Positions 55,686 through 64,000 of a stretch of 64,000 nt of DNA are shown here, piece by piece. The notes under the pieces were generated by a model that worked only from the letters and a program-made list of their open reading frames with translations, had not been told where the DNA came from and searched no databases. How positions within the stretch are numbered: the stretch's first letter is position 1; every line of letters begins with the position of its first letter. A program made the position numbers and the translations under genes. The stretch lies in NCBI GenBank assembly GCA_963565915.1, contig OY751488.1, forward strand, positions 4,030,001 through 4,094,000, written 5' to 3'. Source of the stretch: Entoloma clypeatum (lineage: Eukaryota; Basidiomycota; Agaricomycetes; Agaricales; Entolomataceae).

Positions 55686-56057
55686 TCACTGTCCCCATCC
55701 CTCGTTGTTGCCGGGATCGGACCAGTTCGGGCTCTCCTTGAGACTCCAATCATATATCAACTCCTCATTGATGGCTACGGCGAGTTCGAGGCCTTTGATA
55801 GCCAGCCGAATACGTCGATTCTCGATCACGAGGGTGCTGGTGTAATTTCCGAGAATTTGTTTTTCCTCGGGAGTCGGGGCGACGGGGAGATTGGACAGAG
55901 AGTGAAGCCGGATATGCATCTGGCGATGAAGGAGGTCGGCGAGGGAAGTTTCGAGGGCGTGGATTTGGTCTCTCATGGAGAGCGCTTCGTTCATAAGGGT
56001 GGCGATGGCGGGGTTGACGTCGGTGGTGGAGGTGGAGGTAATGATGGTGTTTGACAT
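55686..56057 (-). CDS. extra ORF between pol and 3' LTR (ORF3, element B)
   Basis: 123 codons, same length and place as in element A (11629-12000), without gaps relative to it. Nine replacement codons (for example A to I, V to I, A to T, A to S, L to P, H to R) and 21 silent ones. The central helical stretch MRDQIHALETSLADLLHRQ is unchanged. No recognised family and no signal peptide. Confidence 0.75.
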   Translation of the reverse strand: MSNTIITSTSTTDVNPAIATLMNEALSMRDQIHALETSLADLLHRQMHIRLHSLSNLPVAPTPEEKQILGNYTSTLVIENRRIRLAIKGLELAVAINEELIYDWSLKESPNWSDPGNNEGWGQ

Positions 56058-56190
56058 GGCGGTGAGGATGGTGGAGAGATAGAAGTAGAATGGGGTGGCT
56101 ATATTCGGCAGGGAGAAGACTAGAGCGGGGAACTCAGTGTGTGGTTGACTGATGAGGTCGATGCTGCCATGGGTTTTGAGAACTCATCTT

Positions 56191-59100
56191 TTATCGTGGA
56201 CGAGACGGGTTCTGCCGATGGAAATCATGGATCAAATCTTGAGCGTTCTGAACATTAGCTCGAGGTTCCCATGTGTTTTCTTCTGGACCATATCCTTCCC
56301 ACTGGACGAGGTACTGGATCTTTCCACGGAACTTTCGAGAGTCTAGGATCGTAGACACATGGTACTCTTCTCGTCCTTCAACGATGATCGGATCAGGGGC
56401 TGGTTTCTTTTTCTGGATGGCATACTTCGGAGTTTCATATGGTGACAACAGGGTCTCGTTGAACACAGGGTGAATCATCTTCCAAGTCTTCGGAAGATCA
56501 AGAAGGTACGCGCTAGCTCCTTTCTTCTCTAGGACTTTGAATGGTCCATGTCGGAGTGCGTCAAGTTTCTTTGAGGGGCGATCGGTCCTGATGTTAGTCC
56601 CTTCCAGCCACACCTTGTCTCCGATGCGGTAGTTCCGAGACGGGCTTCTCCATGTGTCAACTGTCTTCTTCATCTGATCCTGTGCTTGTTTCAGCGCTGC
56701 ATTGGCTTCTTCTTGTGCCTGTTTGAGTTTTTTCAAGAAGTTGTTGGCAGCCGGATTGGTATCTTCTAACACGAGCTCTCCCTTCCACGGATGTAAACTG
56801 TAATTGAGATAGAATGGGGTGTGCTTCGTTGCCTGATGTTCTTTGTCATTGTACTGGAACTCTGCGATTGCGATCCATTCAGCCCAATCATCCTGTAGAT
56901 GGTTGACAAAGTTTTGTAAGAACACTTCCGTTTCCTGATGCGATCGCTCGGCCTGTCCGTCAGTCTGTGGGTGGTATGCGGTGGACAGGTTCCTCTTGAT
57001 CCCTAGCATGCGGCAGAGTATCTCCATGAACTTCACGGCGAACTGCGGTCCCCTATCGCTGATGATCTTCTTGGGGATCCCATGAAGCTTCCATATCTGA
57101 TCCTGATAGATCTTGGCTAATCCTTCAGCCGATAGTTCCACGGTTGTCGGAATGAGGTGAAGCATCTTCGAATGTCTATCCGTGATGACCAGAATTGCGT
57201 TTTTTCCATCAGATTCTGGTATCGGTCCCACAACGTCGATTCCTATGTCTTCCCATGGGTGACTTGGTGCTGCATGGGGATGTAGCGGAGCATGTCGCTT
57301 TTGTCGGTTAATCTTGTTGCGTTGACAAGTGTCGCAACCCTTCACGTACTTCTTCACATCATGCAGTATGGTAGGCCACCAGTAGGTGCGAGTGAGGAGT
57401 TCATGTGTCCGGTACTGTCCTGGATGTCCAGCCACTGGTGCATCGTGTGACTCGAACATCAATTCTTGTCGTAATTGTGGGTCTGGCGGGACATAGACTC
57501 GTTCTCCTGCATAGGTGATCCCATTCTCCTGCTGATACCAATGAGGATTCTTTTTTAGGCCCTGCGCTACTTCTGTCTCCATGCGGTTTGAACCCTTGAT
57601 GCGTGCGATCCACGGATTTTCAATGGTCGTGACGTTTCCAATTTTGATGGAATCAGATGTTTCACCCCCTTCAAAGAATTGTTCCTCCGTGAACATCTCC
57701 ATTTGTACCACATCTTCTGATTCCAACCGTTTCAAGAATAGCCCTTCCTTGAGCATGTGGTCACTGTCCTGTGGTTCGAGTTCCGCTTCATACCAGGGAA
57801 AGCGTGACAGGATGTCCGCTTTTGCATTGGTCTTGCCGGGCACATGCCGTAATTCGAAGTCATAGTCTTGTCACTTCATTTTCCAGCGTCGCTGTCGTTG
57901 ATTTAGGTCCTGAGGGCGACGGAAATATTCCAGGTTCTTGTGATCGGTCAAGATGTCGAAACGTTCCCTGGCTTCAAGCAGATAGTGTCTCCAATCTTTC
58001 AATGCTTCCACGACTGCCAGAAGTTCCTTGTCATATATCTCGTAATTCTGTTCGGCCGTGGACATGGTCCGCGACAAGAATGCGATGGGGTGCCATTTGT
58101 CGTCTTGCTTCTGAGAGAGTACTGCTCCAATTGCATAGCCCGATGCATCGGTTTCAACCCTGAACTGTCCCTCTGGTTTTGGTAATGCCAAGACCAGTGC
58201 CGATGTAATTGCCCGTATGAGACCTTCAAAGGCTTGCTGCTCTGTTGGTCCCCAAGTAAATGCCATACCGCCTGTGAGCGTGGTGAGAGGCTTTGCGATG
58301 TTTGAGTACCCTTCAATGAATCGTCGATAGAAGTTAGCAAATCCAAGGAACTTCTGAACTTCCTTTTTTGATGTGGGTGCTTGCCAGTTTCGAATTGTAT
58401 CCACCTTCTCAGTTTCCATCTCAACACATCCCTCACCAACCACATATCCCAATATAGGACATTTCGTTACTTCCCATAAACACTTCTTCTCCTTTAGGAA
58501 CAAATCATTGTCTGATAGGATCTGTAGGATTTCTTCAGTGTTTCGCGCGAGTTCTTCCTTGGTTTTACCGATAACCATGATGTCATCCATGTAGATCACG
58601 CAGATATGTCGGCGGATCTGGTCCCGGAATAGACTAGCCATCATTCGAGAGAACGTTCCCGGGGAGTTGCAAAGACCAAAAAACATGACCAATGGTTCGA
58701 ACAATCCTCGACTGGTGAGGAAGGCAGCTTTCCATTCATTGCCCTCCTTAATCCGGACGTTGTTATAGCCCCACATGATGTCCATTTTATTGAAGTAGAC
58801 CGCATCTTTCAGTATGTCCAAGAGATCAGATATTCGTGGGAGTGGGAACTTGTCTTTGACCGTGAACTTATTGACCATGCGGTAATCTTGTACCAATCGT
58901 TTGGAGCCATCCTTTTTGTTGATGAAGAAGCAAGGGGAGGCATAAGGGGATTTGGACAGGCGGATCTTTCCTGTTGCTAGACCCTCGTCAATGAATGCAT
59001 CCAATTCCTCTTGTTCCTTTTGCATCATAGGATATGTATTTCCTCCTAGTTCCTTTGGTGCGTCCAGTGTAAATTCGATACCATGGTCCCATTCCCTCTC

Positions 59101-59829
59101 CTTTGGGATCTTATCAAAGTTCTCTTTCTTGAAAAGATGAGCAAATCGTTCAACATATGAGGGTTGTTTGGTTGTGGGAGGTGGTGTGGGAGTGACAGCT
59201 TCCAAGATAGGGTCTCCAGGCTTCCATTTCTGATCCGACTTTTTGGGTGCATCTTTGTCGCGCACCTCAACCATGTGAACCCAGTGTTTGCGACCATTAA
59301 GGTTAATCCTGAAATCCGAGTGTTTGGTTTGACATGTTGTTGGGCACCGGTTAAATGTTACCGCGCCGGTTGTCCAATTGATTGTGGGGTTGTGGTGTAC
59401 CAACCAGTCATGTCCCAAGAGCATGTCCGTCCTCCCAATGTCCAGTACCATTGCTTCCATGGTTTCCTGATGTGCTCCCAAATCCAGTTTGACTTCGGCA
59501 AGTTGGCTCGCTTTCTGTTGTCGATTTGGTGATCCATCCACATTTAGAATTGCTATGGGTGGTATTCCTCGCGTGGGGAGGTTCTGTTTGCGTACTATTC
59601 TGGGATGAATGCATGTGCGTTCACATCCGCTGTCAACCTCAGGTCGGATAACCTTTGGTCCTTGTCGTGTTTTGAGCTGCGCTAACAGCCTGATTTCTCG
59701 TCTTTTCGGAGGTTTATCTCCCTTCACAATCTTAGTCAACGCAGCGGCTCGTTTGGCAGGGATGACATAGGTTCTATTGTCTGCAGTCATACAAGGCAAG
59801 CAAGTCCGTTTAATAGATAAGGGTCGCAA
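56191..59829 (-). CDS. pol: pol of chromovirus B (PR-RT-RNase H-IN-chromodomain), one internal TGA
   Basis: About 1213 codons in one frame, with a single TGA at 57871-57873 (element A has TTA, Leu). Protease RPEVDSGCERTC; RT FINKKDGSKRLVQDYRMVN and VIYMDDIMV; RNase [16 protein letters not shown] and [13 protein letters not shown]; integrase finger [11 protein letters not shown] with GCDTCQRNK; core [21 protein letters not shown]; chromodomain [19 protein letters not shown]. It lies in the -1 frame relative to gag (11 bases after the gag TAA), unlike A, because A has four more bases at the junction. No canonical slippery heptamer is seen; TTTTCCC before the stop is a weak candidate. Confidence 0.9.
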
Positions 59830-59840
59830 CTTAGCGTCGT

Positions 59841-61400
59841 TTAATCGGACCCTTCGGGAAAATCCTTCTTGTCGGCTTCTAAGATTGTGGTTTCATCATT
59901 CTCGGCATCTTCCTCGGACACCTTCCTAACCCTTCCAGAGTTCTTCTTCCGCTTGCGGCAGTTGCGCGCGATATGGCCTTCTTGGTCACAGTTGAAACAC
60001 TTGTGACCATCTTTCTTCTTTGGAGCGCTACAGTCTTTAGCCAGATGACCGAAGCGTTGACAGTTGTAGCAATGGGCTACTCCTGCTTTGTCGATCTCCA
60101 TGGCCTTGCCCTGACCACCATAAGTGGTACCCGATCTGGTGCGCATGTCGCTGCCACCTTGGATGACCAGTGCGTGTCCTTCCATCTGTCGTCCCTTGTT
60201 TCGGATCTCCTTTGCGTAATCGGTGTACGTCTTGCCATCGCTAGCCACTTGTTCAGAGATTCTGCGGTTGACGTTTTTCTCTAGGATGTATTTCCCAGTT
60301 TCTTCGCCAAGGTTTGACAGTCCCAAGAGTTCTTCAAATTCGTCCAAGAATTCATCAACAGTGCGTTTCTCTTGTTTCAGGACTTCGAGTCTCGCTTTGG
60401 CAGCAACCGACTTGTTGGCGATGGAGAATCGTGTGGTGATATCATCGGAAAAACCTAGCCAGGTGATGTTCTCGTTGTCAACGGTAAGAGCGTCTAACTT
60501 GTTACTGGCCCAGTGTCTGCCGGACCCTTCCATCATGCGGGATAACACCGCAAGAATCTTCTGATCGTCTGTGAGGCTCTTTTGGAACCTGATGTATAGT
60601 TTGGTGGCTTTCCACCACTCGTTGAAGGTGTATCTGTCCTTGAACATCCCAGGATCCTTGATGATCTTGGATGTATCCATTGTTTGTACAGCCGGAGCTT
60701 CTGCCATGTTTAGAGTCTGTGGAGGAGAAGAGGAGTCGGGTTGTTGGGATGAAGATGGGGTTCGGGATACAGGTAAGGATTGAAAATGAGTCCCTGTTCT
60801 AGGCGTCTGTTCGATATCTGACTGTGCGGAGTCAAAAGTAAATTCGTCAGGGGACTCGTCGGCGGAATCGGTGGCAAAACATTCAGAGTATTTCCTCTGT
60901 AAATCTCTAAGGAATCTCTGTTCCTGCACGTCTGTTGGTCTCGAGAAGGGGTCAAGTCTCTCGTTTCGTGCCCAGCGGTTGTACTCGGTTTGTTGTTCTT
61001 CGATGGTGAAGTGGGCGTAGATCTGCTGCTTCGAGTAAGACGTGATGATGTGGCTCTGGGACGTCTCGATGTGAGCGTCCTAATCAATCTTCTGATAACG
61101 GTTGTCTGGACACTGATAAACTCTCTGATCTCTGTGATCCGACCTGTCTGAGGTCCTTCTTGAACGCGAAAACTTTCGAGTTCGTTCTGTCGGGCGTTGT
61201 AACGTGCGATCTGGTGTTGCCAAGCAAGATGGATGCTCTCTGCTATCTCGCCGTGGGGGCGATGCTTGTCGTTGTCTAGTTCTTCGTCAAGCACCTGTTG
61301 TAGGATGCGACAGATCTCCGATTTGATGTACTGCTGGATGAGTGTAAAATCGATACTGTCTCGAGGACTTAGCTCCTCCTGTCGGGCTTCTGGCATGCTG
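59841..61400 (-). CDS. gag: gag of chromovirus B
   Basis: As in A: N-terminal helical part (PEARQEELSPRDSIDFTLIQ) in one frame, then a -1 change shared with A, then the capsid-like domain (YTFNEWWKATKLYIRFQKSL) and two CCHC knuckles (CYNCQRFGHLAKDC, CFNCDQEGHIARNC). Stop TAA at 59841-59843. The first knuckle has Arg where A has Cys (CpG change in A). Confidence 0.8.
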
Positions 61401-61485
61401 AATGGGTTACTGGTGAAGTTTTCAAAGAAGCGCGACGTCTTGACTCGTCTGGTAGTTGCTCTCTTTGCTCTGGGCGAACCTAACG

Positions 61486-61496
61486 AGATTTAGCAA
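61486..61496 (-). other. primer-binding site of chromovirus B (self-priming type)
   Basis: TTGCTAAATCT on the minus strand, two bases inside the 5' LTR. The complement of the start of the predicted transcript lies in the LTR at 61571-61581, 33 bp from TATA (61607-61614). Confidence 0.75.
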
Positions 61497-61498
61497 CT

Positions 61499-61899
61499 TG
61501 TTATGCTTAACAAACCGTTCCAAGGTTCGGGCAGAGTATGCAGGAAGTGGAAAGGCGAAGAGCAAAGTGATTGCTAAATCTAAGGAATCTACTATAGTAC
61601 AAGAGGTTTATATAGGTACTGACTATAGGCGATAGCGGATGAGTCAGTACTGCGGAAGGCAGTGCGCATGAGTAAGGCGACTGCCGAAGGCTATGTACAG
61701 TGAGTAAGCTGACTGCGGAAAGCGAGTCAGCGCGGGAGCGAAGTATACTAAAGGGGACAACAAAGTAATGTAATGAGTCAGACTGGGAACCGAAGGTTGC
61801 GAAAGTAGATATTAGACATAGTGAGTTCGTAAGAGGGCGCTGAGTCGGGCCGATAAGTAAAAGATATGATGTGGTCCTCATACCGTAGAGTCCGTAACA
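61499..61899 (-). repeat. 5' LTR of chromovirus B
   Basis: 401 bp, the pair of 55251-55651 with four CpG-type differences. Confidence 0.95.
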
Positions 61900-62760
61900 G
61901 AGACTTCACTTCACTTCTGGATATCACCCTGAAGGCGATGGTCAAACCGAACGCACCAACCAGACACTCGAACAATACCTCCGCATTTTCTGCAACTACC
62001 AGCAAGACAACTGGTCCGCTTTGCTTCCGCTTGTGGAGTTTGCTTACAACGACACTCCGAGTGCCACTACAGGTGTATCACCATTCTTCGCCAACAAAGG
62101 TTATCATCCCAACATTACACTCCATCCGGAACGTGATCTAGCATCCGATAAAGCTCGACAATACATCGTCGACTTAGATGAATTACATCAAGAACTAAAG
62201 ACTGCTGTCGCAGAGGCACAACAATGTTATCAAGGCCCTGCGGACGTCCGACGTTCTCTGCCTCCTCCGCTCCGCATTGGACAAGAAGTCTTTGTTAAAG
62301 CCAAGTTCTTCCGCACCACATGACCCACCCAAAAGTTATCCGACAAATATGCTGGCCCATTTGAAATCATAGCCCAACCCGGCACGCACTCCTTTACACT
62401 ACGTCTACCTGACACCATGCGTGCTATACACCCCGTCTTCCACATATCCATGCTCGAACCAGCAACTCCTAACGAGATTCCAAATCGGATACAATCTCCT
62501 CCGCCTCCGCTCGAGATGGACGGAGAAACCAAATACGAAATTGCACCCCCTCTGTTTCCTCGTTCCACTTCGATCCGGATTCCGCATCTGCTTCCTCCAT
62601 CCGTTTCCGCTTCTTTGTTTCGTCTTCTTTTTCTTCTTCTTCTTCTACCTCCCTTCCCAACTCCTCCAATACCCTATCATACTCCTCCGCATCCTCGTCC
62701 TCGTCGGATCCCTCCTCCGAAGCCTCCAAATCCTCCCTCCACGCGATAACCATCAAAAGC
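61900..62760 (+). pseudogene. pol: pol of C, part 3: integrase C-terminal part, chromodomain lost
   Basis: Continues from 55250: FTSGYHPEGDGQTERTNQTL (with catalytic Glu region), LVEFAYNDTPSATTGVSPFF, then TGA at 62321-62323 (CGA expected, CpG change). It reads on in frame through KLSDKYAGPFEIIAQPGTHS and HPVFHISMLEP to MDGETKYEI. There the usual chromodomain is absent and the sequence passes into the 3' end of the antisense gene. Confidence 0.85.
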
Positions 62761-63498
62761 TCCTTGATCTCCCACAGTTCCTTCAACTCCGCCTTTATCA
62801 GCCGCATCTCCCTTATCATGCTCCTAAGCCCTCTCACCACCTCCGTGCCTATGACCACCTCTGGCGGACCAAACCCCTCTGGCATGAACTCCGGCTCCTC
62901 CGACGCTGCGGCTATCCACGATCCCTCCGTGGTCCCCTCTCCCTTGGACGATCCCGCCTTCGCGTTCTTCGTTGCACCACCTGCCACCTTAGCCTTTCTG
63001 ACCCTCACCGCCTTGGTCATCCTCCGCTTCACCTCCGATCCGCTTCCGCTCCCGTTCTGCAGCTTCGTTTTAAACGCTGGCACCACCAGCACGACAAAGC
63101 ATTGTCATTCCTAAAGAACAAGTTAATAACAAAGCGTATAAAGAAATAGAAAAAACTCACTCCGATGGCCAAGAACACAAGTCCCCCGCTTTCAAGCAGG
63201 AGGTGCAATCCTCCTTTCCCTGCTCGTAACTCGCAGGCATATTCTTGAAAACCCCCTGCAGCCGGACCTTCTTCACCTCCGCATTCGCCGCATCCGCATC
63301 CACACCCACACCTGCAACCAGTTCCTTCGCCTTCGCCTTCTCTGCCTTCCTCTCTGCTCGTCTCCGCTCTTTCGCCGCCCTCTTCGCCTCCGCGCGCTCC
63401 TCTGCCTCCTGTAGCTTCCTCTCCAACTCTTCAGTGACCTTCTTCTGGCGCTCCCTTTCAGCACGAAGAGCGGTGAGGGGTGAGTTCTCAGCGGACAT
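62469..63498 (-). CDS. antisense gene in the 3' part of chromovirus C
   Basis: Runs opposite to the element between pol and the 3' LTR. Exon 1 (63498-about 63160): MSAENSPLTALRAERERQKK, then a long Lys/Arg/Glu/Ala coiled coil, ending in CTSCLKAGDLCSWPS. A canonical intron follows (GTGAGT...TTCTTTAG, about 50 nt). One exon-2 frame gives CWWCQRLKRSC, which would complete a zinc-cluster-like cysteine set but soon stops. The other frame (63092-62469) is open for 207 codons with an acidic coiled coil (EVVRGLRSMIREMRLIKAEL, long Glu runs). A one-base frame change probably separates the two. I recall similar cysteine-cluster coiled-coil proteins as abundant hypotheticals in mushroom genomes. Function unknown. 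Confidence 0.5.
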
Positions 63499-63629
63499 AA
63501 CGGATAGGCGTCGGGATAGATGTTGTGGTTGGGTGACAAGAGAGAAAGATCACGCACAAAGCTTTTCAACCAACGGTCATGTGGATTACCTCATCTGGGC
63601 CTCAGGGTTCGGCCCTAAGAGGGAAATAC

Positions 63630-64000
63630 TGTCATAACCATATGATTCACATCCGACTTATCCGACGACTCCGACGATTCATCCGCTCCAACATCCGCTC
63701 CAACAACATTCTATTTATATTGATTATACTTCTACTACGTAACATCTCAACCATACTTACAAGTAGACATATGTTGTTCACTTTTCATTTGCTACTCTCC
63801 GTACTCCGAATGTTCCGATGGTCAACTCCGATATCTGCACATCACTTATAGTAATACTGATCATTCTAGTCTACTATAAATAGTGTCAAACCTGTCGTAG
63901 AACCTCAGTTCAAATATCATATGTAACACCTCATTCGCATCCGTCTCTACTTGCCTTGAGCATTCTCTGTCACCTCCGCTCATCCGCTCATCCGACATCT
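63630..64000 (+). repeat. 3' LTR of chromovirus C (cut by window end)
   Basis: Starts TGTCATAACC after the polypurine tract and follows the 5' LTR for about 370 bp with few changes, including TATAAATA and the self-primer word AGTTCAAATAT. Confidence 0.9.

Larger units (their letters stand above)
55251..61899 (-). mobile_element. chromovirus B, full-length, nested in integrase of C
   Basis: 6649 bp, minus orientation, same family as A. LTRs 55251-55651 and 61499-61899 (401 bp each, 4 differences, all at CpG). Target duplication GAGAC at 55246-55250 and 61900-61904. It contains gag, pol with one stop, and ORF3. With few LTR differences and one nonsense codon it is younger or better preserved than A. 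Confidence 0.95.
51971..64000 (+). mobile_element. chromovirus C (Ty3/gypsy), split by nested element B; 3' end beyond window
   Basis: 5' LTR 51971-52513, gag, pol pieces, an antisense gene, polypurine tract AAGAGGGAAATAC (63617-63629) and 3' LTR from 63630 to the window end. It is interrupted in integrase by element B (55251-61899). Two further deletions are visible: most of RT, RNase H and the N-terminal part of integrase are missing at about 54957, and the chromodomain is missing at about 62540. The left flank is ATGGA (51966-51970). Its target-duplication partner cannot be checked here. Confidence 0.9.

Noticed and set aside
59164..59532. Long plus-strand frames across element B (for example 59164-59532, 60223-60564)
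   Set aside because: Antisense shadows of gag and pol. They mirror the same shadows in element A.

Overview
The window looks like nuclear DNA of an agaricomycete (mushroom-forming basidiomycete). The evidence is small (about 50-70 nt) GT-AG introns, Ty3/gypsy chromoviruses with C-terminal chromodomains, a KDZ-type transposase, a pogo-like DDE transposase and a DDE-plus-exonuclease protein of a kind I associate with mushrooms, and host genes for GH12 secreted endoglucanases, ACS-family MFS permeases and an OPA3 homologue. About three quarters of the sequence is mobile DNA, much of it nested. Two 200-N assembly gaps lie at 14559-14758 and 35008-35207.

Layout. 1-2255: decayed gypsy pol plus 3' LTR. 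2583-3800: pogo-like transposase remnant. 4732-5340: 20-bp minisatellite. 5776-12435: nearly complete chromovirus A (401-bp LTRs, CAATG target duplication, gag, pol, an extra ORF after pol). 12940-26030: large KDZ element with about 1.06-kb inverted arms, its left arm split by non-autonomous hAT-1 (13185-16090, holding a second array of the same minisatellite) and its interior by hAT-2 (21138-21742). On the minus strand it carries the KDZ transposase and a multi-exon gene of unknown function. 26079-26453: lone LTR. 26942-27453: small TA-flanked TIR element. 27532-35007: tandem pair of MFS permease genes with an OPA3 pseudogene between them. 36240-36930: probable multi-TM protein. 38941-42836: tandem GH12 genes. 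43566-44310: inverted-repeat element. 44357-45118: hAT transposase C-terminus. 45240-50257: decayed DDE/exonuclease gene. 51096-51970: Tc1-like element cut by chromovirus C (51971 to the window end), which is itself split inside integrase by chromovirus B (55251-61899, minus strand, same family as A, GAGAC target duplication).

Main results. (1) The second GH12 gene has an intact predicted structure, but both catalytic glutamates are glutamine, which suggests a tandem pseudoenzyme beside a normal-looking enzyme. (2) The KDZ element is bounded by long inverted arms and carries an extra multi-exon gene. (3) Chromoviruses A/B and C each show an 11-nt self-primer: the sequence 33 bp downstream of the TATA box is the exact complement of the primer-binding site just inside the LTR. 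C also has an A-AAA-AAA slippery heptamer directly before the gag stop, with pol in the -1 frame. (4) A and B share a 123-codon ORF after pol with 21 silent versus 9 replacement codon changes. (5) All 14 differences between paired LTRs, and most nonsense codons in the elements, are CpG transitions, which points to methylation-driven decay. (6) C carries an antisense, intron-containing gene between pol and its 3' LTR.
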